The notes: generated by a model not told the origin, from the sequence alone. Shown: positions 11,045-24,253, counted from the stretch's first letter. The stretch is DNA of 64,000 bases from Rotaria macrura (GCA_900239685.1 OENT01000107.1:27535-91534), one strand, 5' to 3'. Made by a program: numbers and translations.

Positions 11045-13880
11045 TTGTTCTGATTGATGGAAGGGCAAGATATAAATTATATGCCTCTCCTGCACCGATG
11101 TTTGGCGCACATAGATATGCATCATGTTCCTATATTATTGATGGCTCGTTAGTATATTTCTCCATACGACAATGAATCGTCTTTACAAAAATGAATAAGT
11201 TTTTCGAAGTATGGGTGTGGGTGCGGAGTGTATGTGAATAGAGTATTCACACTCCTGCTCCATGCAGGTAACCAAAGTCATCAAGTAGAAGTTGGTCCAT
11301 GACTTTTATCGATTTTACATCAGGTACTGTATAATAGAAATGCAATAAGATAGGGCAGTAATGAATCTTTGCTAAAATAAAAGTAATTGGAAAAATTTAC
11401 TCATAGTTGTAAAGATGGCTAACTTAACTGTGCGGAAATGTAATAGCGACTAATCGATGTCGTCGGAATTTGTTCTATGTTTCTATCTACTTATTGTGAG
11501 TTTGAAAACAGTAATGAAATAAAAATTTTTCTTCTTTCAAAATTTATTGACGAAGACTCCAATGTTGAAAACTTAATTATCGGAAGCTGAACTGTCGTGC
11601 TACTGAATTAATGCCAACAAAACTTCAAACAAACCACTTAGTCATGCATTCATCACAATCGTATTTAAGAAAAGTTTACAGAATTCAGCCTTTAGTCACA
11701 ACCCATGTAATAAAAACCCCAAGAAAATCGCCGGTTAACCGCAGTTTTACCGGACGGATTATCGACTCCTGTCAGTGAAAATTTACCAGAATTCACCGCG
11801 GTAAACCGCCGGATTAGAATAATGCCACGGTTTACCGCAAAATTTTGATCCGATATTCACTATACATGAGGAAATATCACTATCAAAACTTACAGTCTTA
11901 TTACGAAGTTAAATCCTGAGTTTTTAGTGCCTCTTATTCGGCATCCAATTCAAAAGGTTGACAAATCAATCATTAACAAAGCAAATCTCCACTTATTCGA
12001 ATTTCCAGTGAGGTGCAACGATTGCATATATTATACATATAACGACAGTGATGTACATGATTAGCTTATATGAAAGAGGTGAAGTTAGTTAGGATACAAA
12101 AAAAAGTCTTAAGAACATCTAAAGAATCACGCGAACAAAGAATCTCTAACGAAGTAAGGTCTCCAGGTGTGTCCGAAGAGTTCAAGGAAAATGATGTGAG
12201 TTCGTTAACTCAGATACATCTATCTCAAGTATGAAATAGTTAGGCATTTAACCTAGATTAGTAAAATGAAATTAGAAAGAATTTCCAAAAAAAAAAATAA
12301 ACGCATATGCTTCTTTGCAAAGTATTTTTTTGTGTTCGTTCAACTATAAGGATTCAAGTCGAATTGAGTCCCGTTTATTAGAGTGCATACAGCTCTACGA
12401 AATGATAGAACAGAAAAGATCATGGGACTATTTGAAGTACTTATATCCAGAGGTAGGAATTTGTATTCTGAAATATTGCCTTCTTTTCGAAGGTTTGGTT
12501 CTTTGTTTTGAAAAAGAGTTAAGTTTAAAAAATTCAAGACTCTTTATTGGAACCACAATGATGTAGTACTTACACCGCTATATTAGAAAGAAACGATTCT
12601 AGTGTTTATGATCGTTTATTTATAAAATAGCTTAAGAAAAGGATATGATGACAATGGCTGCAACAGACGTAGAAATATCAATTTGCTCGCTGGCATGGAA
12701 AAGAAATCTTCGTCGCAAGAAAAACCCACATAACTAAAAACACACTCTAGAAATGGCCACAGGATATTTTGACGCAGCCATTTCAATACCAAAGATATTT
12801 TATCAAAAGTAAACGCTTTTTAGATGCCAGTCGATTAAATATCAAAGAATGTATTTTTAAAATGCAATTACTTGAGCAAATCTCAATATTTATTTTATTA
12901 GCTGAAAAATAAAACAAGTGTGGTCACCCAATGAAAAGGTTAATTTTCTTCAATTTTATTTCAATGCATCCCTGTAGGCTAATCTAGATTAGTTACGTGA
13001 ATCTTTCGTTTTTTCAAATTTGCTTATTTTTTATATACTGCCATAGATGAAAGTCAATCTATTTTTCATAGGGTGAGTTGTCTGTATACTCAAAGTTGTT
13101 TCATTTTATCTCTGTTAAGTAATTATTTTGATTATATCGAAATTACTTTATTGAATATAGAAATAAGACAAACAGATTTTGGGGAATGAAGATTTGTAAT
13201 ATCGTTTCCATTCGTATGTTCATATTCCTACAGTCTCATAGAAATTCGCGTTTTCGAGTATCACGACTGTTCATGTCGGACAGAGTCAGAAATTTTGATC
13301 GCTTACAAGCTTCAAAATTTCATCACGCACGTCTATTTCCAACTTATTACTTAGTAATTCAATTCTTTTGAAATACAGCAAATGGTAACAATCGACCATT
13401 TGTTACAGGCATTGGAATACGAATAAGATGTGTGTGCCAATGATGACGGCGAATCTACTCTTCGTTTCGATTCTCAGCAACTAGTCACATAGTAATTACT
13501 AAATTTCAACAGGTGGATATGAATGCTTATGTTTAGAGAAATCGGCAACGATCACAAGACTCACAGCCATATATTCATTTGAAATGAATAAACATCCAAG
13601 CAAAAAATCCACTCATTTCTTCGTCTTAACTTTTAGCCAAGCAGTACTCAACAAAAAGCAGGATGCAAATCCTCCAATCATTACTGGTAACGTTAAGAAG
13701 TCTTCGTTTTTCAAAGAATGAAGGAATGTGAGAGAAAAAAAAGAATTGTTTGTTTTTTTTCACTTTTTTTATGACTACACGATGTGTAGGAGAGGAAAGA
13801 AGAAAAACTTTCATTCGTCGTTAATATTCAAGTAGTTCTGCTGTTAACACATCTGTTTTTTTTCTCAGTTGCAAACAACG
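11045..13880. other. Intergenic, no recognised gene; small GC-richer hairpin patch
   Basis: Mostly AT-rich without coding signal. At about 11730-11850 a GC-richer patch holds several interleaved CGGTTAACCG and CGGTAAACCG motifs in both orientations, suggesting a small foldback relic. The stretch just before 13869 is a pyrimidine tract ending TTTCTCAG, a likely acceptor of a 5'-UTR intron of the next gene. Confidence 0.4.
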
Positions 13881-14297
13881 ATGGGATGTGGAACTGGCCG
13901 TCCGTATAAAGAAAAAGAAGTTCAAGCATACATTGAAAAATGTCAACCACGTTTACCATCGGCAGAGTTAAGCGAAGATGGTCGAATAAAGTTAAAAACT
14001 AATAATGGCTTTTTTAATGCAAATTCATTACTTGATGCAACATGGTTACAAGGAAAAATAACAAACAGTGAATATCGTGAAGCCATTGAACATATTAATC
14101 AACGGGTAGCTCAATCAGTAGTCGGTTCATCAAATACTTTTCCAATAGATCAAATTCCAAAAAGTCAATCTGCTAAATTAGCTTGCGAAGAATTAAATGA
14201 CAAATATAAAGGTCGTGTTTGTTTTAAATTTGAACAAAAAGATCAAGAGAGTACAATCAATCAAAATGATTCTTTTATTTATATTAGTTTTGAATAA
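13881..14297 (+). CDS. Small protein of unknown function with a candidate N-myristoylation site
   Basis: I start at the ATG at 13881, giving 138 aa beginning MGCGTGRPY. The frame is open a little further upstream but crosses a likely splice acceptor (TTTCTCAG, ending at 13868) and has no earlier ATG. Gly2 followed by Cys3 is the arrangement seen in N-myristoylated and palmitoylated membrane-tethered proteins. There is no signal peptide or transmembrane segment. The body is hydrophilic (a KLKTNNGFFNANSLLDATW stretch, then a Lys/Glu-rich helix) and I recognise no domain. Codon use is even and the stop overlaps AATAAA, so it looks like a real gene. Confidence 0.65.
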   Translation: MGCGTGRPYKEKEVQAYIEKCQPRLPSAELSEDGRIKLKTNNGFFNANSLLDATWLQGKITNSEYREAIEHINQRVAQSVVGSSNTFPIDQIPKSQSAKLACEELNDKYKGRVCFKFEQKDQESTINQNDSFIYISFE

Positions 14298-17200
14298 ATA
14301 TGTTTTATTGGAACAATGAGGAAATGAAAAATTTTATTAATTACTTATTTTGATTTAATCATTTGAAATGACTGTATTTTAAATAACAAGATTTTAAATC
14401 GACATATTTCATTACATTGTTTATATCAATTCCTGACAACATTCTTGACTAAGAACATATTCTTCCACTCGCTACCTCTATTTGACATGGAGTACCTGAG
14501 TTCCACGTGTCTGCCTTCATTGAGCTGTGATAACAAATTTTTCTGTTTTGGTTAGTAGGATAAGCGAAAAAAACATGGCTGAAGGATTGATATGCACGGT
14601 AAAAACAGTGGCAAATTGAATGCAGGTCAAACGTAAAAGAAATAAAATTGAACTTCAATTTGCTATATTCGAAATGAAATCTGTGTTCGATTAATCTATG
14701 AATGCAAAAAAGTTGTGAGAACCTTTTCTTTTCTTCATCATTTTATATTTTAGTGTGTATTATAAAATCAAATTTGTGTTTTTCATTGTACAACTTTCGC
14801 GACGCTGCGAAACAGATTCATCAGGGATGTCATCATACAAGAAGAATCAATCATTCGAAATTATCTATGGTTATGTCAAGATAGCAGTCTCATTCACTGT
14901 GTCAGATTGAGTGAAATTAAGTTCCGTGTTTTATAATTTTAGTTTCTTGTCAATTTATCATTTCAAAGCAGTATAAAAAATAATCCTGCGTTTTTGTGAC
15001 TTCCTATTCTCAACGTTTACGAAGCTTTCACTTGCTTTATAATTGTTGTGTTGAACAGTTCATTGTTATGTTGATTTTAATTGTATTAATTTATTTCTCA
15101 TATCGGCAAAAACTATGTGGATCATGGAGATAAATCCTTGCCGAAGTAGCATAGAAATTTCAAAAGAATGTCGAATTCTAAATGAATCGACTGTACCCTA
15201 TTGATTCGTTTTAAAAAGAAACATTCACATATCCAATCGAGAGAATTGGATTCTTCATTTAACACAATGTCGATCTATTTCAACATCTGCTCACTGCATT
15301 ATAATTTTTAGCAAGGATGATGCTGCAATAATTGTTAGGTCGTCTTACTATCTATATGACGCTGATAACAGTTTTCTTCTTAGTAAATCTAACGTACTGA
15401 TGATATTCTTTCAATTTTCTATTGGATTATGAACTAAAGTGATGAAACAGAGTATAGCAAGGATGTGAGTGTGAATATTACTTAAACTTACGCCTAGAAA
15501 AAGAATCACGTTATATCACAAAGAAAATATTACGCATATCTTGCTTGCGTTTGCCAAACATAATGTCATCTATTGAATGTGATATAAGAATGTAAGTTGA
15601 TTTGAGAATCGATGCATTTGAAAGCAATGGCATGTGGCTTGGGTTTAGATACATTATGAGTTGGTTATCTATATTCTATACCAACATCCAACTTACCTGT
15701 AAAACTCTTCTTTGATTCCATTCTCGCTATCAAATGTTTTTCTATTAGAGCCAGAAAATAAAAACTGAACATACGAATCAAGTATGACTAATCCGTTGGC
15801 ATAATATAATCGTATTCTATGTTAATACCAATCAGGAGAAATTCAGCAATAGAACAGTATTTGAGCTATAATGCATAATGCCTGCTAATTGGCTTGTGCC
15901 ATATAAATGTTTTAAAGCCGTATGTCTCAATATTGTGTTTCCTCTAAGTGTTAGAGATACTATGAATGAACTGTAAGAATTAATAGTTAAAGCTCAATTA
16001 GTAAGAAATACATATTTTATGAAATATAACAAGATAAAGACTAGGAGATGGATACCTATAGCTGAATCTGCTTATTATTTAACACAGTTTGAAGTTCAAT
16101 TTTGAACTGTACTAACGTGAAGTGTGACACTTCGAATTTGAAAGAAAAGTATTTCCTGATAAAACAACACTTTTTTTGAAACAATTATGTTAAATGCTAG
16201 AGAAAAAATCGCTCTGTATCATCTAATCGTTTTCTGGTTGGACATCAGGGAATAATTGATTACGAATAAAACGTTTTTACTCAACCACATACCAACACCT
16301 ACATCCAATATGAACAGGAAAAGGCAGTCTTCGAATATTAGTAACAACGAATGCACTGTGTTTCATACTTTAATCTGACAGTGATTGCGCTAACAGCTTC
16401 TTAGTTTGTCAAAAGTTGAACCAATTTGAATGCTTCGTATTTTCTGATTTTCTTTTGCAAATTGAACATCTTATGGAATTAATAGATTGGTTAATAAGTC
16501 TCGACTCTAAATCACTATAGTTTTTAATAATCCTATCGCTAACCATTTATTCTTCGGATGAGATACCATGTTGTCATTGAGGGAAGGAGAAAATGAAGTG
16601 CAGCACTTTCTCTCCCCCCCCCCACCTAGCTTGAGAGAAAAGTTATGCCTCTGATTGCAGATTAACCGTAGAATCAGATAGGCACATTCAAATTAGCCAT
16701 CCACTTGAAAGTACATCTTAAAGCGACGGTGAAGTTCAGAATCAAGTATCGATTCAATAAAAACTATTTCTAATACTCACTTATCTTTCGCTCAATAGCA
16801 AGACTGCTTCTCAGCTGAAAGGCAATTCAGCTGATGGGAACCCAACGTATAGTTCTCTAATCAATTTGACTTGAATACTTGTTTTTAATGAAAATTGCTT
16901 ATTTTTACTTTTAACATCTCCAAATGTTTTATAATCTGTACTATTCTATTTCGATGCATCTCAACTGAGATGATTTTCGACTCTTAATCTAATTCAAGAG
17001 ACAAAACCACCATCTACCGTGTCTTTAAATCTCTCCATTTCAGTTGACATTGCGAATCTTACGATCTATTAAATTGAACGATCTGTGGTTTTTCTGGTCT
17101 AACTTTGACATAGTCTATTTTCGAGTCATGTTGTTCGAATCATGATAAGGTAAATAGTGAATATTTAACTAAAAATTTCGAACGAGTTCATTTGATGTTT

Positions 17201-17439
17201 TAGTTTCAATGTTCTTCTATGGATGAAAAAAAATAAGTTCTAGATTTATTCATAATGAACACTAATTTAAATTTCAGTGATTAGTTCTTCCAGAAGAAAC
17301 TATAGTTTAATAATGAAAACGATAAATATAGCAAAGTTTAAATAGAAAACAAAAAATATGCTTCTATGAGATTCATTTATTCAAATGATTGTCTTATTCG
17401 CATTCGTTTATATTCGCTTTATGTAGTGACTATTATTAC
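14298..17439. other. Intergenic, no recognised gene
   Basis: About 3.1 kb of AT-rich sequence on which neither strand gives a convincing coding exon. A run of ten C lies near 16614-16623. Confidence 0.45.
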
Positions 17440-18144
17440 CATGAATATGTAACAGATATTTCGAATTCTTGATTGCAAATCCGGTAATTATTATTTTCAC
17501 CTGCATAAAAGTTCATAAATACATTGCCATGTCGTGTTTCATTGCAATTGACCGAACAGAATCTGTTCCCGACAAATGCTTCTTTGTCTTGTAATATTGT
17601 TCGATCGGTTCGATCATTCGATTGGACTTTGGTCTGACGATTTGTTCCATTTGACCGATTCTCTTTCATTTTTCTAGATCGTCTTGAAATAATCCTTTCA
17701 AGTCACCCAAATGTTGATTAATGGTGGCTTCAAACAACGATCTGACAGAATTGGTGTTTTCACCATCACGATGAGTCATAAGATACTTTTGAGTTTTAAT
17801 TTTGATTAAATACGAGGACCTATCTGGTTGGATGGTTTCAACAACATAGCCTTCACCGTATGGTTACTGATGCATTTCTTGTAGTAACTGTTTGTGCGCT
17901 AGGTCACATGAAACGATTTCAAATGGGATGATGTGATTGAGAACTCTTAGGAAATGGTTGTCAAGGAGAAATGCTTTCAGACGAGTACCGAAAAACGTCT
18001 CACCGTCGACACGCGATCGAATCGATAGGACAATAAGTTTAGCTTATGGATGTGGGACGTAAACATGATTGGAAGGTGATGAATATTCCATGTTAGCAGT
18101 GTGATTGAGACTAACCAAATGTTCGATTTTGGATTGGAAGTCAT
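17440..18144 (-). pseudogene. Remnant of a T4 Rnl1-like RNA ligase
   Basis: Read on the minus strand, one frame keeps the order of conserved nucleotidyltransferase motifs of the Rnl1 family, which seals RNA ends through an enzyme-AMP intermediate. Motif IIIa is MEYSSPSNHVYV (from 18091) with KLIVLSIR after it. Motif IV is GEGYVVE (about 17857-17839). Motif V is YLIKIKTQKYLMTHR (about 17812-17768). A family-like tail LFEATINQHLGDLKGLFQDD then ends near 17680. The frame is broken by TAA at 18044-18046, TAA at 17864-17866 and TGA at 17666-17668, with Rnl1-like sequence on both sides of the first two. A possible 70-nt intron (18145-18214) precedes it. I did not find motif I, the Lys-x-Asp-Gly nucleotidyl site, so the copy is probably truncated as well. 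The assignment rests on motifs read by eye. Confidence 0.65.
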
Positions 18145-18214
18145 CTTAAAAATAGCAGTTACAATATAGAGTAGATATTGATCATCTTTGACTTTTCTGA
18201 TCAATGAAACTTAC

Positions 18215-18553
18215 TGTACCCATGTAAGCTTTGTCTCTCAGGTGAATTCCTCTATCATCATGATCTGATTAGTAAATACTTTAAAAGTACTTCCAATATG
18301 CAGCAAATAAAACTTTCAAATCATCTATTCATTTTCCTTTCTACTTCGTTTATTTCTAGAATATTGTTCTCTTACACACAGATGTTAAACTAGGCGCGAA
18401 AACAATCAGATCTGTAGAAACGAATTCACTGGTGACAGCATAGGCTACAACGTCGAATTTATTAAAACGAAGGTTGTATCTCAAGAAAAGCAAACTTACT
18501 GTTGCTAAAATAATCTTAGGACTTTATCGTAACCAACCAGTTACTTGGCAAGG
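18215..18553. other. Intergenic; possible leading exon of the RNA ligase remnant
   Basis: On the minus strand, 18215-18263 could be a short exon (...GIHLRDKAYMGT) between an acceptor TACTAATCAG and the donor GTAAGT at 18214. It is not diagnostic by itself. Nothing else is recognised here. Confidence 0.25.
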
Positions 18554-18874
18554 GAGTAACGCAACAACGATTCTTCCAATTACTTACCAGCAAAAGGTAA
18601 TTTGGAGAAAATAATGAAGTTTTTTTTATAAAGGTTGACGAATCTAAATTGGAGTCGGGGAATCGGAATCCGTTCTCAGAATTTGAAAATGTTGAACTGC
18701 GTTTTTAGGTTCGGAGAAAGCTATTTTAGCAGAAGCAAATCAGTGTCTCTGTTCACAGATTCGGATTCCCCGACTCCGATTTAATTTCGCCAACCTTTAT
18801 AAAATTTTTTAATTTTCTCCTAATTACCTGTGGCTGGTAAGTAATTAACAAGAAGAATCGTTTTTCCGTTACTC
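18554..18874. mobile_element. MITE-like foldback element
   Basis: Imperfect inverted arms of about 120-130 bp run from GAGTAACG at 18554 to CGTTACTC at 18874. Shared internal blocks include TTACTTACCAGC, TTTATAAAGGTTG and GAGTCGGGGAATC with their complements. The centre of about 70 bp is not repeated. No ORF is present and no target duplication is evident. Confidence 0.7.
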
Positions 18875-21800
18875 TATTATCAAATAATTGTGGTAATGGC
18901 AAGTTCCCATTCCTACGCTAACACCCTTTTTTTTGACAACATCCCGTTAGAGGAAATCATTTCGTAAAAACAATGACATGAAGATCTCTTAGTCCGTCAC
19001 CTTCGATTTCCTCTTGTCACTGACAAGAATCGATCAGTTAGAAAGAAAATTCATCCGATACTATTAACTACTTATTTATTAGTTGAACCGATTTGCCACT
19101 GTAAAAGAAATTAGACGAAGTTGTTTGAGAAAGAAAGGATTTCTTCTATCTGAAATTATGAGATATCTTCATTATGCAACTTAAAAGATTACGTATTTCT
19201 CAAGCAAATCTATCTCGACAGTATGCGCTATTGAACAGAACTTATATAAGTGTTTCAAAGTCCATTCCATTCAATGAAAACCTTTCTGGTCGACAATCAG
19301 CTATAACCATATCTTCTCTCAGTATGCCACTTAAGAGATTCTTAGTGTTGAAGCAATATGTTTAGTAGATTTCCTATTGAAAATAAACATACGTTAATAA
19401 ATAAGAAAGTGAGTTAATCTTACTTGGTTCTTATCTTTCTTCATTCAAACTGTCACTGAATTTAATTTGAAATATTCGATGAATACCTCTAGATTTCATA
19501 CTTCTTAAATAAGAATTTTACTCTCTGATACACAACTTAGATAATAATGATAGATTCATGAGGGAATAGTAGTATATAGACACCATTTGAGATGTATTGT
19601 TACGTATTCAATTTCTAGCTTTTAGTGAACGAAAATTTGATGCATCAGAACTACAGATGTTTATCGAAAACACCATACATATCGGCTTCAATCATGCTAC
19701 ACTCTTTTAACCTCCAACATTTTACTTCAAGAAAAGTTGAATTCTTCGATATCTCTCTTATAATATACTTCATTATCTAACTTAGAGAATCTGTGAGAAA
19801 AATTGAAGATGCATCAACGTCTTGTACAATACAGACCACCCCGGCCTGTTTACTTTGTACAATTATCAAAACCAGTGCCATTAATTCAATAGATTAAAAT
19901 GCTACCGTCAGAAGAATCATAGGTCTGTCAAGTATGAAAAGACTGAAACTGTTCTCAGTAATATCATTAATAATTTATGATCACGTATGCTATGTAAGTA
20001 TCAAGCTATTCATTTTCTACATATATCAGCCGAGAACATACCAATGAGCCATTGCATTGATTCTAGAACTTGTTTGGATGCTAGTGATTATTTAAATTTA
20101 AGGCAAACTACTTGTTCATTCGAAACTGTCCTATGTAAGAATGTTGATATCAATGAATCATACATTTTATCTCCTAATCGACCACGTTCATGAAATTCTT
20201 GTCAGGCAAAACCTTCATTACAATTAAAACATTTCTCTGGTGTTAGACAAACGAGCTGTATATGATGGTTCCGATTAGTGATATTGAACATTATTCCTCG
20301 GCAATTCATGGTCGATGTACGAAGCGGAAAAGCTGCGTAAGTACAAAGACGATAGTTGAATATACGATAGGTAATTGATTGGAAACAAATATCTTTGTAG
20401 CAAAAAGTTTCATCGATGAAACGAAGTCGCATTAAATCAAAAGATAATGTGTCCATGTTTATTTTCGTCTAAGTTGCAGCCGTAATGAAAATAAGCAGCC
20501 AAGAAGAAAAAATTCTGCTACTTGTATTAGGTCCTACACTGTAATTTTGTAAGAAAAAGTTATTTTGCAAAACGTTCGCATTGGAACGAGAGATAAGTTG
20601 TTCTTTTTTCAAAAAAGAAACGTTAGATGATATTCTTCTTATTGCTTTTTAGAAGGTACTATATTTTTAATCCAACAGAAGGTTACTTTTAGTGTATTTT
20701 TGTCTAGATGAAATCTCTCGTTTCCTTGATATTCGATTCTTTCTATATTGCCCAACTTAAGCCCCTTAGTTGAAAATAACTATCAGTACAAAAAGCAAAT
20801 ATACCAGTGACTAAGTTGTGATGCCTTCAAAACTTTTACTATCCACGCTATCGGATACAACTCGTTCAATAATCTGCTGAACATTAAATAATATAAAATG
20901 ATACATTCGGTTGTTTTTCGTTTCACACCTTACATTTACGTCAAGTTTTAGCTCTAAAAAACATTATTATTCAGATTAGAGTGTGTATACCACAGTTGTG
21001 ATCTTTAAGTTTTCTTCACAGCTGCATGGTCACGAGTGACTCACGTTCAAATCGTCGGCTACAGCATGATAATTTTTGAAGAAGTTAAAATGATTTCTTA
21101 CTACAGAGAACAAACCTATCGAGTCTTATTCCAATTAAAGAATCGGAATCGATGAGCAGCTTCTCCAGTGTCATGCAGACGTTATATGAATGATAATCTA
21201 CTTCAGAATGTCACAGTCAGCTTCACTATTATCAACACCGAACTTAAACTTTGAAATATCCAACCGACAGTATGATCTGAAATTTGATTGAATTCTAGAA
21301 TCGATTCAACTCCTCTATCGTTGCGATTTCTATGACTAATCGTCACGACTCCACTAAATATAGTTTCACTTTTCTTCAGCATCTCCCTTCACGAATGATT
21401 CATAATGTCATAAACATTGAAATATTTTACAAAACTCTATTTTTTTTGCACTGACTCGAATTTAAGATCCCTCAACATGCGAACAGATTCCCTAGGAAAT
21501 CATGCAGATGATACTCCGTGTCATCGCTTTTCTAACAACTGCGCCGTCATAACATCGCTATCGAACACACGAAACAATACTTGTTCGACTCATATGGAGA
21601 GAGGAAAAAATTGTACACTTGATAACTCTATATAGTTGTAAGTATCAGTGGTACATTTATGATCAGACCTTTACCGTCTCATCTACATCTCTCGATCAAG
21701 TTTCGTGTTCAATATGATGGTACTTAAATCGTTCCCAAAGTATTAGCTGAAATCGATAAAATACAGTCGTCTCTTTCATGGCTACATGTGGGATGGGCCA

Positions 21801-23734
21801 AGTAGTTTAACAATGATAGTGTTCCTTTTAGAAGTACAATAAAACTGTTTGGATACAGATTTCGTATTCATTAGTTAAAGGAATTCATACAGTGAGTCAT
21901 GCATTTTGTGTTTGGAAAATGAACCTAAGAATTGTGAAATTGTTTATGGTAAAGTTGTCCAATATTAGATAAAATAAATCGTCTAGTCAATAAATTCTAT
22001 CGATTTAAAATTTTTATATATAGAAAAGATGTTTTATTGATCTGTTTAAAGCTACTGTTTGAAATCGTCAATATGATGCTCAATACATATTTTCATTCTA
22101 TAAGTTCATTTCTGAAAGGTCTTTTTAAACTCATGAATAAGTTTCTGAATGAGCTCATTGATTACTGTTCTATTTAAACTTGTGCTTTTGGAATAAGTAT
22201 CCATGACATGCTTAAGATAGCTGAATCGACAAAAATCAGTAAGAGAAAGTTTAACTTCGCATAGTCTATGAATCATACTTCAAAGTTTTTTCTTTCTAGG
22301 ATTATTATGATTGAGAACCATAGCTTGCTTGTGTGTGATTTTCCATTTTTATAATGTAAAGTTTTGCTATTTTCTGACTACGTCTTTCCTATGCAAAATT
22401 TTGACTAACATCTTCAAGTATTGATTGCAATAACTTCTGAACTAGCTCGAGCTAAGATATTAGACATCTAGTCAATACTTATTTGTAGGTCAACAAATAC
22501 TAGACCTTCATTACCATCGATGTCTCGTTGGGTAATAATAGTAGTTATTAATGATCATTTAGAGAATCATGTTCTGATGATTGTTTCTTGTTTAAAAATC
22601 GTTGAAGTCAACTCAGATATGTAGAATATGAAACAAGACGTATTTAATTCACGATAAATATATATAGTAGTTAGACCCAATAACAATCAGTATTTTTAAT
22701 ATGTTGATATGCCCTATTGTATCTTTGCAGAAAACAAATGACAAAAAAGTATATTGAAAATTTATTTTAGTAAGTTTTTATGAAATTTCCTTTTCATGAC
22801 TGAATACACAACAAATATCAGTATCAAAATAAATCAACATATGTATATAAAACCAAGAGAATAATATGTTGGACAGTTATTACCAGAACTTTTGGATTAC
22901 TCTATGTAGCATAGCATATTGACAGTTTTAATAAACCGTTAAGTGTTTGAATGAATTTTACTTCATAAAAATTATTTGACAAACTAAGATGTCTCATGGG
23001 ACGGAAACGTGATAAGATGAGTTGGTAAACTACCACGCTCCATCCTATGGTACAAATTGTTTTGATTACGTTCTATCTCATTCCACACGAAACCTAGATT
23101 TCCATCAATCGAGAAGAGAAATAACGTATAATTCTTGTTTGACACTGGGGAAACAACTGATTTTTCTTATTTCAAATCAATTTTACATCGACAAAATGTG
23201 ATTTCTTCATTTTCCTCTTTGAAACAACCTCTGAACAATGATTCTTTGCACAAGTTTAAAGTTTAAAAACGCAGAATAGTTTGCTTATTTATCATTGTGT
23301 TGTTCAATCTTGTTCTCGTAACAACACTGTAAAAATGACACAATCATCAACATTTATCATAGCCATGGTAGTCCTTTATGCCATATTACTAGGACATGTT
23401 CAAATTAACATTTCTGGATTAACATAGAAATGGAATATGTGCAAGTGTAAGAACACATTTTTATTTTCGATGGGCATGCAGAAAAATCAAAATATTAGAG
23501 ATGATTCTCTTAACAATAAAAACATTTACGAAATCTCACACAAAAGAAATAAGAGCAATCATTGAAAATGACGTTGATAATTATGGCTAGAGTTTTCATA
23601 TCCGTTTTATCGTTAATGATTTTATAATATGATTGAATCAATGTCGTAGTTGAGCTCAATTTTCAACAATGTTTTGATCATTCATTTATTTGTTATTCAA
23701 GTCGAAATCAACTACAATTAATTTTGGAATTTTT
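18875..23734. other. Long intergenic stretch, no recognised gene
   Basis: Nearly 4.9 kb of AT-rich DNA. The only frame with some composition of interest is on the minus strand at 20202-20456, listed separately. Other frames (19174-19365, 19987-20193, 21417-21635, + strand) match no known family and lack splice context. Confidence 0.4.
20202..20456 (-). CDS. Cys-rich open frame of unknown function (doubtful)
   Basis: 84 aa with seven cysteines, including paired CYKDIC and CFNC, and an otherwise ordinary residue mix. There is no signal peptide, and I cannot match the spacing to EGF, LDLa or other small Cys-rich modules. It could be one exon of a larger gene or chance. Start and end are those of the open frame only. 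Confidence 0.2.
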   Translation of the reverse strand: MDTLSFDLMRLRFIDETFCYKDICFQSITYRIFNYRLCTYAAFPLRTSTMNCRGIMFNITNRNHHIQLVCLTPEKCFNCNEGFA

Positions 23735-24253
23735 GTGTACTCAAAAAGTGAGTACACTCTAGAATCGGTCGGTGTGTCCGGCCGTTAACACGATAACTCT
23801 TTACAAATACATTCGATTGAGCTGAAATTTTGTGCACAGAATCGTCTGATGAATATCTCGGTCGAGTTCGAAGATGAGAAGGATCCGGCAAGAAATGGCT
23901 GAGTTATCGAAAAAATTGTCATTTTTCACCAAGCAATCCCTGAGGGGTGGTACAGGGATTTTTTCAAAAAAAACTTTTTTCTCAGAATTATCCACAACGT
24001 ATATAAATCGACTCAGTTTTTAACGCTGATTCCGAATCTGATATTAGTTTTGAACTAAATCGCAGCTTTCTAACAAAACATTGGCTGCAAAAAGGTCTCA
24101 AATGCACAAAAACTGCATCTAGAAACAAAATTGCCTAGATATGTCTGAGATGATCAGTAGTTTTGGAGTTTCCCAAAAAGGTTTACCAAGATACTTCATC
24201 CGTGCACACATTCTAGAATGACTGATTTGTCTCATTCACTTTTTGAAGTACAC
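23735..24253. repeat. Dispersed repeat with short terminal inverted repeats
   Basis: The left end GTGTACTCAAAAAGTGA (23735-23751) is matched by the complement of GTGTACTTCAAAAAGTGA at the right end (24236-24253). The left end also folds on itself (GTGTACTC / GAGTACAC around AAAAAGT). The inside, with phrases such as GAGTTATCGAAAAAATTG and CCCTGAGGGGTGG, contrasts with the flanks and has no intact ORF. It is probably a non-autonomous element or repeat consensus fragment. Confidence 0.5.

Noticed and set aside
10372..11125. Several overlapping open frames of 67-147 aa
   Set aside because: They run into or across the palindrome 10746-11044 and match nothing known. Frames on both strands are a by-product of the inverted repeat.
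17115..17150. Possible tRNA B-box (GTTCGAATC)
   Set aside because: No matching A-box or cloverleaf can be drawn around it.
17977..18204. 75-aa minus-strand frame
   Set aside because: It is out of frame with the Rnl1-like motifs, which lie in another frame of the same strand.
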